Origin: Roseibium suaedae
GTDB lineage: Bacteria > Pseudomonadota > Alphaproteobacteria > Rhizobiales > Stappiaceae
Assembly (NCBI RefSeq): GCF_900142725.1
Contig: NZ_FRBW01000005.1
Coordinates: 248,001 to 312,000, forward strand
Direction: 5' to 3'
DNA: 64,000 nt
Translations under genes and position numbers: made by a program
Shown: positions 18,069-25,755 of the stretch, one piece after another
Position numbering within the stretch: the first letter of the stretch is position 1
How the letters are laid out: each line of letters begins with the position of its first letter
The notes under the pieces: generated by a model
What the model was told of the DNA's origin: nothing
The model's database searches: none
Seen by the model: the letters and a program-made list of their open reading frames with translations, nothing else

Positions 18069-18500
18069 TCAGAGACCCCCAAGAAGACCGGCAAGCTTCT
18101 TGCCGCCCTTGCCGGGCACCTTGACTGCCTTCACGGCCTCAAGGTTCACGGGCTCACCGACGACAACCACGGCGACCATGCCCATGCTGACATGAGGCTT
18201 GCACTTGACGCCGTAGACGCCTTCTTTGTCGAAGGTCACGGAAATGTCCTTGCCCATCTTGCCTGCGAAGGCTTCAGCGCCTTCCGGCAGCATGTCCTTG
18301 ATGGTTTCCGCATTGTGGCCGGCATCCGTTGCCTTGAAGATGACGGTGTCGCCCGGAGCAACTTTCACGACTTCCGGCTCGAACACCATGGCTCCCGCGG
18401 CGCCCTTGTTGAGCATCTGGACTTCGATTTCAGCTGCCATGACTGCGCTGGACAGAGCGAGAGTGGCAACGGCTGCAAGAGCGATGGACTTGATGTGCAC
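18069..18500 (-). CDS. Pseudoazurin, type 1 copper electron carrier
   Basis: Pseudoazurin is a periplasmic blue copper protein that passes electrons to NirK and NosZ. The 143-residue precursor has a Sec signal ending near AMAAE (residue 22-24). Type 1 copper ligands are His62, Cys100, His103 and Met108 in GHN and CKPHVSMGM, with the exact spacing of the family. The C-terminal helices ([18 protein letters not shown]) are also typical. It is a single-gene unit with its own box and hairpin. Confidence 0.96.
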   Translation of the reverse strand: MHIKSIALAAVATLALSSAVMAAEIEVQMLNKGAAGAMVFEPEVVKVAPGDTVIFKATDAGHNAETIKDMLPEGAEAFAGKMGKDISVTFDKEGVYGVKCKPHVSMGMVAVVVVGEPVNLEAVKAVKVPGKGGKKLAGLLGGL

Positions 18501-18545
18501 GGTTTTTCTCCGATTAAGTGGAAGTTGAAACTCAGCTATAGGCTC

Positions 18546-18587
18546 TTGATAGCGGCACGCGGAAATCGCGACTTTGTTTCACATCAA
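18546..18587 (-). promoter_or_regulatory. Pseudoazurin promoter with NnrR/FNR-type box and -10
   Basis: The plus strand carries TTGTT-TCAC-ATCAA at 18574-18587, a TTG-N8-CAA palindrome centred 80.5 bases before the pseudoazurin ATG. A -10-like TATCAA reads on the minus strand at 18551-18546. Box centre, -10 and a start near 18539 agree with class II (-41.5) activation. The box lies just upstream of the ccoG-like stop at 18602. Confidence 0.6.
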
Positions 18588-18601
18588 ACTTCTCGAAGTT
18601 C

Positions 18602-20041
18602 TCACGGCTGATGAAACCGGTCTGTCTTCGAGACCTCTTCACCGGACGCCGGACGAGTGATCGTGAACTGGATATCGCCACTCAGGGTCGACGGGCCGGT
18701 CACGGAAACCCGCAGCTTGCGCATGTCGTCACCAGGCACGTCGATCACGAGCGGAGCACCATCCAGGCTAGGCTCCAGTCCCGGCGTAGCAAAGCTCAGG
18801 GGGGCGCCGGCGGTCACATGAAGCTCGAATACCGCTGGCTGGGTTTCCAGGTTGGAAATCCGGACTTCGTAGGAATTGCGGGCCGTCCCATCAGAAAGGC
18901 GCACGGCAATCGGGTTCCGGTCATGGATGACCGTCAGCGCAAGCGGCGAACGGGTGGCAAAGTGCACCGACATGACGGCAATCAGCACAAGGGCCGCAGC
19001 TGCCAGACCCAAGGTCTTCGGCCGGATGACCTTAACAGGTTGCCGCTGCTCGCCCTTGCGCTCCCGCTCAATGTTGCGCCAGCTCTCATAGTCGATGAGA
19101 CCCCGGTCCCGGCCAAGCTTGCCCATGGTCGTGTCGCAGGCATCGACGCACAGGCCGCAGTTGATACAGGCAATGCTCGGACCGTTGCGGATGTCGATAC
19201 CCATGGGACAGACAGTGACGCAGGCATTGCAATCAACACAGTCGCCAGCCGGCAGGAAATGGACGCGCGCGAGTTCCGCCTTCTTGGCGGACATGCGCGG
19301 TTCGCCCCGTGGATCCCGGTAATTCACCGTAAGGGCGTCCCCATCCCAGATCGCGCCTTGCAAACGCGGCCAGGGGCACATGAAGGTGCAAACCTTTTCC
19401 CGGGCAAATCCGGCCAGCGCATAAGTGGTGAAGGTCAGGCTGGCTGTGATGCCATAGGCAAGCGCGGACGCCTTGCCGGTGAAGAGTTCGGTCAGCAGTG
19501 TTGGGGCATCGGCAAAATAGAGCACGAAAGCGCCTCCGGTTGCTGCCGCAATCGCGAGCCAGACACCATGCTTTGCCACAAGGCGGATGGCCCGCTTGAC
19601 CGTCATGGGCTTGCCACGAGCTATCAGCTGCTCCCGGCGGTCGCCTTCAAAAAACCGCTCCACGGCGAGAAACAGGTCGGACCAGATGGTTTGCGGACAG
19701 AAGAAACCGCACCAGATCCGGCCGGCAACCGCATTCATCAGAACGAGAATGACCGTGGCCAGAACCAGCAAGCCGGTCAGATAAATCAGTTCCTGGGCCC
19801 GGGCCTCGATGCCGAAAAGGTAGAAGCGGACATCCGCCAGATCGAAGAGGATTGCCTGATCGGGTTGCGAGGCCCCCCGGTTCCACCGCAGGAACGGCAG
19901 GACGTAATAGACGCAGAGACACATGACCAGAAGGCCCCATTTCAGTCGGCGGTAGAAACCGCGCACGGACTGGGGAACCACTGGGCCGGTCTGTCCGGCA
20001 ATCTTGGGCCGGTGGGTGGGCGTGACAATCTGGTAAGTCAT
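18602..20041 (-). CDS. ccoG: CcoG/RdxA/FixG-family membrane ferredoxin
   Basis: CcoG proteins are membrane-bound 4Fe-4S proteins; one characterised member reduces Cu(II) for delivery to cbb3 oxidase. The 479 residues show about five helices, CxxxCP motifs (WCGFFCPQT, CTFMCPWPR), a double ferredoxin block (CVDCNACVTVCPMGID and CINCGLCVDACD) and the C-terminal periplasmic Ig-like domain. No ccoNOP oxidase genes lie in the window; the neighbours need copper for NirK, NosZ and pseudoazurin. It is the last of four overlapping genes (18602-21766). A copper-reduction role for denitrification enzymes is inference. Confidence 0.9.
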   Translation of the reverse strand: MTYQIVTPTHRPKIAGQTGPVVPQSVRGFYRRLKWGLLVMCLCVYYVLPFLRWNRGASQPDQAILFDLADVRFYLFGIEARAQELIYLTGLLVLATVILVLMNAVAGRIWCGFFCPQTIWSDLFLAVERFFEGDRREQLIARGKPMTVKRAIRLVAKHGVWLAIAAATGGAFVLYFADAPTLLTELFTGKASALAYGITASLTFTTYALAGFAREKVCTFMCPWPRLQGAIWDGDALTVNYRDPRGEPRMSAKKAELARVHFLPAGDCVDCNACVTVCPMGIDIRNGPSIACINCGLCVDACDTTMGKLGRDRGLIDYESWRNIERERKGEQRQPVKVIRPKTLGLAAAALVLIAVMSVHFATRSPLALTVIHDRNPIAVRLSDGTARNSYEVRISNLETQPAVFELHVTAGAPLSFATPGLEPSLDGAPLVIDVPGDDMRKLRVSVTGPSTLSGDIQFTITRPASGEEVSKTDRFHQP

Positions 20042-21162
20042 TTGAGACTCTCCGAAAACACGGCATGGCCTTTCGGCCGAAACGAAAGGGCTGTCCCGGC
20101 CAGAAGACCGGCATAGACAAGAAGGCTGCCAAGCGTGAGCCAGGCGGAGAGGGACACAAAATCCGTCTTCCCGAACAGGTCTCCGCTGGTCCGCAAGAGG
20201 CAGGACAGCTGCAGCAAAGCGAGAGGCAGATAGAGAGCCGGGACATAACGCACCCTGGCTCCTGCGACTGCGGGCAGGATGATCGGCGCATGGGCAAAGA
20301 CCATGGACAGCACAAAGCCGAGACCAAGAGCGTGAATGACAGCGTCATGGCCTGATGCCGTCTGGGCGGGAGGCAAAATCACAAGCAGCGCAGCCGCAAT
20401 GACCATCCAGCCATAACCGGCAAGAAGGGCAAAAGCCGAAAACCGGGCAAGACCACACTTGCGGATCGTGGTTCTGGCGATGTCATTGGCCGCGAGCCAG
20501 ACTGCCAGACAGACGAGCGCGAGCGGCATCAGAACCAGGGTGGAAACGCCAAAATCTCCGGACAGCGGCTCTCCCGCCACCAGCGCCAGGCAGAAGAGGG
20601 CAACAATTGCGGTTAAGACTTTCGCTGCCCCCGCCCCAGTCATCCGCAGCCGTGCCAATTCAATGCGCTCGGCAGTAATGGTCATGACCAGAAAGGACAG
20701 CCAGTAGTAGCTCGCCTCAGGAAGGCCGCCGCCGAGAAGCCACCAGATGGTTCCGGCTGGCCAGAGAGCCGCGCCAATCACCATGATGCCCGTGAAAAGC
20801 TGCGGCAGACGGAATGCCGCCTGCGCTGTAAGCCCCAAAAGACCGAGCCCAGCCATTCCAAACAGCAAACCGGAAGCGACCGGATCAAGGAAGAGAAGAA
20901 CAGCCCCCGCTGCAGAGAGGCCTGGCACGAGAAACGCCGAGGATTGTCCGCTGGCCACGGCACGCTCGAGGGAAATCAGGGTGCCGAAGAACCCGCAAAG
21001 CATGAAAGCGCCGTGACGATCCGCAATGCTGACCGCAAAGTCCAGGAGTCCCAGCCGGCTCAAACCAGCCGCCAGTCCAACCGCAAGGCTGATTGCTGCG
21101 CAAAGCCCGAGCAGGACATGCGGGACCTTGCTTCTGGAAACCCCTTGGCGGATGACGCTCAT
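20038..21162 (-). CDS. Multi-pass membrane protein of denitrification cluster, NnrS-like layout
   Basis: The 374 residues form about 12 hydrophobic helices. Histidines placed in or near helices (DRHGAFMLCGFFGT, SGHDAVIHALGLGF, MVFAHAPI) recall the haem-binding arrangement of NnrS, but the NnrS signature motifs are absent and I do not assign it to that family. It overlaps MIP18 upstream and the CcoG-like gene downstream by 4 bases each, so the three are translated together. A membrane haem or redox protein acting with CcoG is a reasonable inference. Confidence 0.75.
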   Translation of the reverse strand: MSVIRQGVSRSKVPHVLLGLCAAISLAVGLAAGLSRLGLLDFAVSIADRHGAFMLCGFFGTLISLERAVASGQSSAFLVPGLSAAGAVLLFLDPVASGLLFGMAGLGLLGLTAQAAFRLPQLFTGIMVIGAALWPAGTIWWLLGGGLPEASYYWLSFLVMTITAERIELARLRMTGAGAAKVLTAIVALFCLALVAGEPLSGDFGVSTLVLMPLALVCLAVWLAANDIARTTIRKCGLARFSAFALLAGYGWMVIAAALLVILPPAQTASGHDAVIHALGLGFVLSMVFAHAPIILPAVAGARVRYVPALYLPLALLQLSCLLRTSGDLFGKTDFVSLSAWLTLGSLLVYAGLLAGTALSFRPKGHAVFSESLK

Positions 21163-21524
21163 TTCCGGCTCCAGAAACCCGAGAGAGCGGAGCTGATGGC
21201 CTGACCAAGCCGGCTTGGCTGCGGAGTGAATGCTTCAAGAACTCCGGCATCTGCAAAATCCGGTATCCATTGAACCGTGCGGTCGAGAAGGACCTTGACG
21301 GCAAACTCCGGCCCAATCGCCTGCGACACCGCCAGAGCGGCCTCTTCGGCGATCAACCCGCCAAGCGGGCAGGTCGGTGTGGTCATGCACAGCCCGATCT
21401 CCACGGACACCCCCGAAATCTCGACCGAGCGGACCAGCCCGAGGTCAACGATGTTCACGCCGAGCTCCGGGTCGTCGACCGTCGAGAGGGCAGCACGGAT
21501 CTGATCTTGAAGCGGAAGTGTCAT
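21159..21524 (-). CDS. MIP18/DUF59-family Fe-S assembly protein
   Basis: The 121 residues match the MIP18 (DUF59, SufT/PaaD-like) family: VDDPELGVNIVDLGLV near the N-terminus and the conserved CMTTPTCPLGG segment with Cys46 and Cys52. Family members help load or carry Fe-S clusters. I chose the ATG at 21524, which overlaps the DUF2249 stop by 4 bases; the longer open frame has no family match. The C-terminal 25 residues are variable. A likely client is the adjacent CcoG-like ferredoxin or the NosR clusters (inference). Confidence 0.88.
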   Translation of the reverse strand: MTLPLQDQIRAALSTVDDPELGVNIVDLGLVRSVEISGVSVEIGLCMTTPTCPLGGLIAEEAALAVSQAIGPEFAVKVLLDRTVQWIPDFADAGVLEAFTPQPSRLGQAISSALSGFWSRK

Positions 21525-21766
21525 GGCAGGCTCACCCTCACGCGCCAGACCGACGGCCCTTCTTCCAGATAGGTCCAGTCGAAGGGTTCTAGGGACCGGC
21601 TTGAAAACAGCTTGCGCAGGCGGGAGGGATCGCAATCGTTGACGATTTCGAAGGACCGCCCGGGAACAAGAGCCTCAAACGCCTTGAGGGCGGTGACACG
21701 CCGCAATGCGCAGGGCAATTCGCACATATTCAGGACTTGGCCGTAAGGCGCTGTTTCAATTGTCAT
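21521..21766 (-). CDS. DUF2249 protein, first gene of the ccoG operon
   Basis: An 81-residue protein of the DUF2249 type, a small domain common in NO- and nitrogen-oxide-related gene clusters. It shares the pattern FEALVPGRSFEIVNDCDP with the DUF2249 protein at 25327 (FDALLPGQSFEFTNDHDP), with Cys in place of the His. Two further cysteines stand in MCELPCALR. A metal, haem or sulfur carrier role has been suggested for such proteins but is not shown here. The ATG at 21766 has a weak ribosome-binding site; its stop overlaps MIP18. Confidence 0.85.
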   Translation of the reverse strand: MTIETAPYGQVLNMCELPCALRRVTALKAFEALVPGRSFEIVNDCDPSRLRKLFSSRSLEPFDWTYLEEGPSVWRVRVSLP

Positions 21767-21837
21767 TTTTGTCAGGTTTCCAGGGCCAGTTTGGCATCTC
21801 AGGACCATGACAATGCCGCAGAAGCCGGAGAGCTTCT

Positions 21838-21851
21838 TTGAGCGGGAACAA
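21838..21851. promoter_or_regulatory. Candidate NnrR box of the DUF2249-MIP18-ccoG operon
   Basis: TTGAG-CGGG-AACAA fits TTG-N8-CAA and is centred 78.5 bases before the DUF2249 ATG at 21766. Class II spacing gives a start near 21803, with CATTGT at the -10 position (3 of 6). It lies between the 136-residue gene and DUF2249, so the four-gene operon can be expressed apart from nirKV. Confidence 0.5.
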
Positions 21852-21866
21852 ACTTCGAGTGAAAAG

Positions 21867-22277
21867 TCAGGTTTTTCCGGCAGGCTCAGAATGATTGAGG
21901 CCGCTGAGGATTTCGAGATTGGCAGCAGCCTGTGACGCTGTCTCTGAAATGTGCCGGAAGGTCTCGACAAGAGCCGTCACGTCATCAGGATGCATGTCCG
22001 GCTCCTCAAGGTGATGAACATCCTGCAAGTAAGGGAGCGCCGCGCACAACACATCTGCATGTTTCCGGGCAGCTATGATCAAGCGCTTGCGGGATCTGCG
22101 GATTTCGAATTCCTCGAAAACAGCAAGAGTGCGTTCAACCTCATCCTGACAGGCACAGGGCAGTCCCATGTCCTGCAGCACGTTGGACAAGCGCCGGAGC
22201 AGGGCTTGATCAGCGGCGATCTTTTGCGCGGCGCCGGCACGGTCGCCGCCCTTTATCCTGTCGGAGTGTTCGGTCAT
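21867..22277 (-). CDS. Unknown 136-residue helical protein coupled to nirV
   Basis: I do not recognise a family. The protein is soluble, charged and helical, with two cysteines close together (LPCACQDE) and a histidine/acid-rich stretch (DVHHLEEPDMHPDD) in its second half. The ATG at 22277 shares one base with the nirV stop (TGATG), which implies coupled translation. A longer open frame upstream runs through nirV and is not supported. The position suggests a function in nitrite reductase assembly or NO response, but nothing more can be said from sequence. Confidence 0.7.
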   Translation of the reverse strand: MTEHSDRIKGGDRAGAAQKIAADQALLRRLSNVLQDMGLPCACQDEVERTLAVFEEFEIRRSRKRLIIAARKHADVLCAALPYLQDVHHLEEPDMHPDDVTALVETFRHISETASQAAANLEILSGLNHSEPAGKT

Positions 22278-23098
22278 CAGAACCCCAGCCACTCCAGAAG
22301 GTTGGTCTCCTCCCGGACAAGACGGATCCCGAGATTTGCCGGCGGAATGCCGATCGAACAGGCCCCGGCCTTCGGATCCCTGAAAAAGGCGGTCATCAAG
22401 GCCCGGTGGCTGCCCTCGGCAATCCGAACGCCGCAATTCTCGGTCACAACTGGCTCCTGTCCGGCCTTCGTGTGATGACGGACATAACAGGTCGAGGTCC
22501 ATTCCCAGACGCTGCCGGAAAGATCGACGAGACCATGCTCGTTCTCGCCAAAGTGGCCAGCAGGCATGAGCCGGGTTTCAGTCTCCTTCTGGGTTTCAGC
22601 TTCCGCGTCATAGACGGCCATCCAGCGCTTGGCCGGATTGTCAGGATCGCTGATCTCCGTATAGGCATCGTCCTTGAACCTGGATCCGGCGGCCAGAGCC
22701 CATTCCTGATCGGTAGGCAGTCGCCAATGCTCGCCGGTCTCTTCGCTGAGCCAGGCAGCATAAGTCACTGCATCGTTGAAGTTGACGCCGCCGAGCGGCA
22801 AGGACGGATCGCCACTGGTGTCCAGAGGCTCGCAGACACCGGCTGCCACACACCGCTCATATTCGCCGCGGGTCACCTGGTTCCGCATGACTGTCAGAGG
22901 TTTCTGCAACCTGATTTCGGCCAAAGGGCCATTCACCGGGGTCTCATCCTGCAGAAACTCTCCCGGGTGCCGGTAGATGACGCTGACATCTTCGAGCCGG
23001 ACAAGTCCCTCCTCGTCCGGAGTGGCCTTGAACCCCTGAAGCGCAGCCATTCCGGCAAGGCCCAGGGCGGCGAAAGCAGCATATTTCAGCAGGGTCAT
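22277..23098 (-). CDS. nirV: NirV, FGE-sulfatase-domain protein linked to NirK
   Basis: NirV lies next to nirK in many denitrifiers; its function is unknown. The 273 residues start with a hydrophobic signal or anchor, then a formylglycine-generating-enzyme-like (SUMF1) domain: VTRGEYERC, WRLPTDQEWALAAG, GLVDLSGSVWEWTSTC and a final LGIRLVRE. The two catalytic cysteines of true FGE (C-x4-C after the GGS turn) are not present; that stretch reads SHRALMTAFFR. Start at 23098 has GGAGG about 5 bases upstream; the ATG at 23110 overlaps that site. Confidence 0.92.
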   Translation of the reverse strand: MTLLKYAAFAALGLAGMAALQGFKATPDEEGLVRLEDVSVIYRHPGEFLQDETPVNGPLAEIRLQKPLTVMRNQVTRGEYERCVAAGVCEPLDTSGDPSLPLGGVNFNDAVTYAAWLSEETGEHWRLPTDQEWALAAGSRFKDDAYTEISDPDNPAKRWMAVYDAEAETQKETETRLMPAGHFGENEHGLVDLSGSVWEWTSTCYVRHHTKAGQEPVVTENCGVRIAEGSHRALMTAFFRDPKAGACSIGIPPANLGIRLVREETNLLEWLGF

Positions 23099-23160
23099 GA
23101 CACCCTCCATGCGTCCATTGAACGGACAGTCAATTCAGTTGTTGCGAGGTCACGAGAGCC

Positions 23161-23187
23161 GAACGGCCCGTCATGGACGAGCCGTTC
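23161..23187 (-). terminator. Hairpin between nirK and nirV
   Basis: GAACGGC-C-CGTC, a 3-base loop and the complementary arm form a 12-position stem with one mismatch, 11 bases after the nirK stop. No T-run follows. It may stabilise nirK mRNA and reduce read-through into nirV. Confidence 0.5.
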
Positions 23188-23197
23188 CTGAGTGACG

Positions 23198-24325
23198 TCA
23201 GTTGGCGACGATCGGGCCCGGAGCAGAGATCTGCTTCATCAGATCATTGTTCCATTCGCCTTCGACCTTGACGTGACCGGTTGCGCCGAGTTCGGCTGCT
23301 TCGATCAGGTTATGGTTCACGTAGGCGTAGATGCCCGGCTGCTGGAAGGTGTAGATGGCGGTTGCTGCGCTGCCACCTGCGACAAACCAGGTTTCCAGTC
23401 CCTTCTGCGGCGGGTTACCGAACTTGCCGCGTTCCCAGACGTAGTCGCCATGACCACCGATCAGGTGCGGACGGGTATCCCGGTTGGCGCTGCTGTGAAT
23501 GAACATCACCGTTTCACCGACCTTTGCCGTCATTGCGTTGTCGCCGGTCAGTGAGCCCTTGGCACCGTTGAAGACCACATGGGTCGGGACCAGGCCTTTC
23601 ATGACTTCAACCGTATCGGCGTAGGCATCGCCGGGGCTGTCGAACTCCAAGTAGTTGCCGTTCTCGTCCTTCGGAATGTAGAGGTCGAACTCGCCGATCG
23701 TGTAGACACGGTCGTAAGCGATCTGTTTGCCGTCAGCATCCTTCAGGCCATCGCGGGGCAGGACCATGATCGTGCCCGACATGCCGCTGACAACGTGCCA
23801 GGGAACCATGCCCGGAGGGGCGCAGTGATAGACGAAGGTACCTGTCTTCGTTGCCTTGAAGCGCATGGTGGCCTGTTCGCCCGGATTGACGAAGGTCATC
23901 TGCGCGCCGCCCAGGGCACCTGTTGCCGAATGAAGGTCAATGTTGTGCGGCATCGAATTGGTTTCAGGATTGATCAGGGTCAGCTGGACGTAGTCACCCT
24001 CATGAACAACCATCGTCGGTCCTGGCATCGAGCCGTTGAAGGTCATGGCCTGGAAGGTCGTGCCTTCATCGTCGACGACGATCTTCTTTTCTTCGATCGT
24101 CATGGTGAATTCGACAACCTTTGGACCACCCTTGGCGATCTGGTCATGTTCCATGACCATCGGAGGAGCGACCAGCTTTGCCTTGACGTGTTCAAGGCCT
24201 GCAGCGAGGTCGACCTGTTCAGCGGCCGAGGCTGCAACAACCTTGGCGTTTTCAGCGTGAACCGGCATTCCGGCGATCAGGGCGATGGCTGCTGCCCCAC
24301 ACAGGGCTGCGCGACGGGTCAACAT
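23198..24325 (-). CDS. nirK: NirK, copper-containing nitrite reductase
   Basis: NirK reduces nitrite to NO in the periplasm. The 375-residue precursor has an N-terminal signal with RR ([10 protein letters not shown]) ending near PVHAE. Two cupredoxin domains follow. Type 1 copper ligands are His127, Cys168, His177 and Met182; type 2 ligands include His132 and His167, with Asp130 as the catalytic aspartate and a further His in the C-terminal domain. The order of motifs ([21 protein letters not shown]) fits the class with a [18 protein letters not shown] loop. AAGGAA lies before the ATG at 24325. Confidence 0.98.
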   Translation of the reverse strand: MLTRRAALCGAAAIALIAGMPVHAENAKVVAASAAEQVDLAAGLEHVKAKLVAPPMVMEHDQIAKGGPKVVEFTMTIEEKKIVVDDEGTTFQAMTFNGSMPGPTMVVHEGDYVQLTLINPETNSMPHNIDLHSATGALGGAQMTFVNPGEQATMRFKATKTGTFVYHCAPPGMVPWHVVSGMSGTIMVLPRDGLKDADGKQIAYDRVYTIGEFDLYIPKDENGNYLEFDSPGDAYADTVEVMKGLVPTHVVFNGAKGSLTGDNAMTAKVGETVMFIHSSANRDTRPHLIGGHGDYVWERGKFGNPPQKGLETWFVAGGSAATAIYTFQQPGIYAYVNHNLIEAAELGATGHVKVEGEWNNDLMKQISAPGPIVAN

Positions 24326-24365
24326 GGCAGTTCCTTTCGTTACCCTTGTTTGTGTCGGTGAGGGC

Positions 24366-24407
24366 AGTAAACGCGAAAGGCAGGAATTCATCTTTGCGAA
24401 AAGGCAA
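24366..24407 (-). promoter_or_regulatory. nirK promoter: NnrR-type box and -10
   Basis: TTGCG-AAAA-GGCAA at 24394-24407 fits TTG-N8-CAA and resembles NnrR boxes with TTGCG half-sites. Its centre is 75.5 bases before the nirK ATG. On the minus strand TTTACT at 24371-24366 sits exactly at the -10 expected for a class II start near 24359. The same box could touch the divergent nnrR gene. Confidence 0.65.
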
Positions 24408-24498
24408 AGACGATTGTTTTTGCCCTTCTGGTTGTCATTTTCCGCGCGGAAGAGTATCCCAGCCAAAGCAAGGCGGCGCGCATCAGGGCGGGGGAAAT

Positions 24499-25200
24499 AT
24501 GGCTGCAAACAAGCTGGATCGGTCCCTGATCCGCAATCTCATGATCTTTCAGCAAATGTCGGATGAAGACCTGGACAATGTCCTGGCCATGGCATCCGTG
24601 CGGCAATTGCCGGAAGGCGGGTCAGCCTTCACCCAGGGCGAGCCTGCAACCGAGTTCTTCTGCCTGCTCAATGGCCGCCTTAAAGTCGTCCAGACCACAC
24701 CGGACGGCCAGCAGGTCGTGGTGCGTCACGTCAATCCCGGTGACATCTTCGGCATCGCCAAGGCCATGCGCCGCACGGAATATCCGGCAACGGCCGTGGC
24801 AATCGTCGAAAGCCTCGCACTGGCCTGGAAGTCGACCCAATGGGAAGCCTTCATTGCCCGCAGCCCGACCCTGGCCCTCAACGCACTTCAAACAGTCGGC
24901 CAGCGGCTGCAGGATGCACATTCGCGGATTCGCGAGCTGTCTACAGAAGAAGTGGAACGCCGGGTTGCCCATGCTGTCCTGCGGCTCGTCCAGCAGGCCG
25001 GCAAGAAGACGGATGAAGGCATCCTGATCGACTTCCCCGTCACCCGTCAGGACATTGCAGAAATGACCGGCACGACGCTGCACACGGTCAGCCGGGTCAT
25101 GACGGCCTGGGAGGCCAAGGGCCTCGTCCAATCAAGCCGCAAGAAAGTGATCGTCATCGACCCGCACCGTCTCTACGTGCTGGCCGAACACAGCGAGTGA
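24499..25200 (+). CDS. nnrR: NnrR-type Crp/Fnr-family regulator
   Basis: This 233-residue regulator has an N-terminal cyclic-nucleotide-binding-like fold (residues about 20-135), a dimer helix and a C-terminal helix-turn-helix ([20 protein letters not shown]). The cysteines that hold the Fnr 4Fe-4S cluster are absent (one Cys only, in FFCLLNG), so it is a DNR/NnrR-type NO sensor, probably haem-dependent, rather than Fnr. It is divergent from nirK and sits among genes with TTG-N8-CAA boxes, its likely targets. The ATG at 24499 follows GGGGAAAT. The exact subgroup name is inferred from context. Confidence 0.88.
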   Translation: MAANKLDRSLIRNLMIFQQMSDEDLDNVLAMASVRQLPEGGSAFTQGEPATEFFCLLNGRLKVVQTTPDGQQVVVRHVNPGDIFGIAKAMRRTEYPATAVAIVESLALAWKSTQWEAFIARSPTLALNALQTVGQRLQDAHSRIRELSTEEVERRVAHAVLRLVQQAGKKTDEGILIDFPVTRQDIAEMTGTTLHTVSRVMTAWEAKGLVQSSRKKVIVIDPHRLYVLAEHSE

Positions 25201-25223
25201 GGATTTCGTCCAAATGGTCAGCC

Positions 25224-25264
25224 GAGCAAAGAGAAACTCAGCCAGACTCTTTGCTCTGCAACAA
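25224..25264. promoter_or_regulatory. Hairpin after nnrR and candidate NnrR box of the second DUF2249 gene
   Basis: GAGCAAAGAG at 25224-25233 and CTCTTTGCTC at 25247-25256 form a 10-bp stem that may end nnrR transcription. The right arm overlaps TTGCT-CTGC-AACAA at 25251-25264, a TTG-N8-CAA box centred 69.5 bases before the DUF2249 ATG. The -10 position for a class II start (25287-25292) reads TAGTGT, a weak match. Confidence 0.45.
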
Positions 25265-25326
25265 CGTTCCCATTTTCCGAAATGCCTAGTGTCCCGGTCT
25301 TCCGTTTGTTTGACCGAGGATCAGGA

Positions 25327-25659
25327 ATGTCCCAAACCGAGCTTGAAGCCGCCGAACTGGTCGCTTCCCACGATCTGCGCCCCTTGCCCCGCCCCCAGCG
25401 CCATACGCTGGTCTTCCAGCAATTCGACGCGTTGTTGCCGGGGCAGTCGTTCGAGTTCACAAACGACCATGATCCGCTGGGGCTGCTCTATCAGTTCCAG
25501 CAGTTCTTCGCGGGTCAGTTCCATTGGATCTACAAAGTGCCGGGCCCGGAAGACTGGGTGATCGAGGTCATCCGCCTGGACGACACCCCTCATGACGCAG
25601 AAGCTTCCCACCCGGATGGCTGCACCTGCGGCTCCAACGGCCTGCAAGGCTGCGGCTGA
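25327..25659 (+). CDS. DUF2249 protein with Cys-rich tail
   Basis: The 110-residue protein carries a DUF2249 domain at about residues 14-90 (HDLRPLPRPQRH, FDALLPGQSFEFTNDHDP, WVIEVIRL). The last 16 residues add a CTC and a final GC, a likely metal-binding tail absent from the second copy at 21521. The ATG at 25327 has AGGA upstream. It follows nnrR by 126 bases, and the gap holds a candidate NnrR box, so it probably belongs to the NO-response regulon. Molecular role is unknown. Confidence 0.85.
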   Translation: MSQTELEAAELVASHDLRPLPRPQRHTLVFQQFDALLPGQSFEFTNDHDPLGLLYQFQQFFAGQFHWIYKVPGPEDWVIEVIRLDDTPHDAEASHPDGCTCGSNGLQGCG

Positions 25660-25680
25660 GTGACAGCCGTCCAAACTCCT

Positions 25681-25704
25681 GCCCCGGCACAAGTGCGCCG
25701 GGGC
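25681..25704 (+). terminator. Hairpin after the DUF2249 gene
   Basis: GCCCCGGC and GCCGGGGC pair across an 8-base loop, 21 bases after the DUF2249 stop and before the convergent ROK gene. No clear T-run follows on either strand, so its action as a terminator is probable rather than sure. Confidence 0.6.
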
Positions 25705-25755
25705 GGCCTGCAAGAACTTGCCTTGGCCTGACAACTCAGGCTCGTTTCGCTCCGC

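Noticed and set aside
16785..18611. 608-codon plus-strand open frame opposite nnrS and pseudoazurin
   Set aside because: Crosses two real genes and a hairpin on the other strand and has no recognisable domain.
18602..20041. Reading the CcoG-like gene as part of a cbb3 oxidase cluster
   Set aside because: No ccoN, ccoO, ccoP, ccoI or ccoS is found beside it; it overlaps denitrification-linked genes instead.
24499..25200. Calling the Crp/Fnr regulator a true Fnr
   Set aside because: The N-terminal cysteines for the 4Fe-4S cluster are missing.
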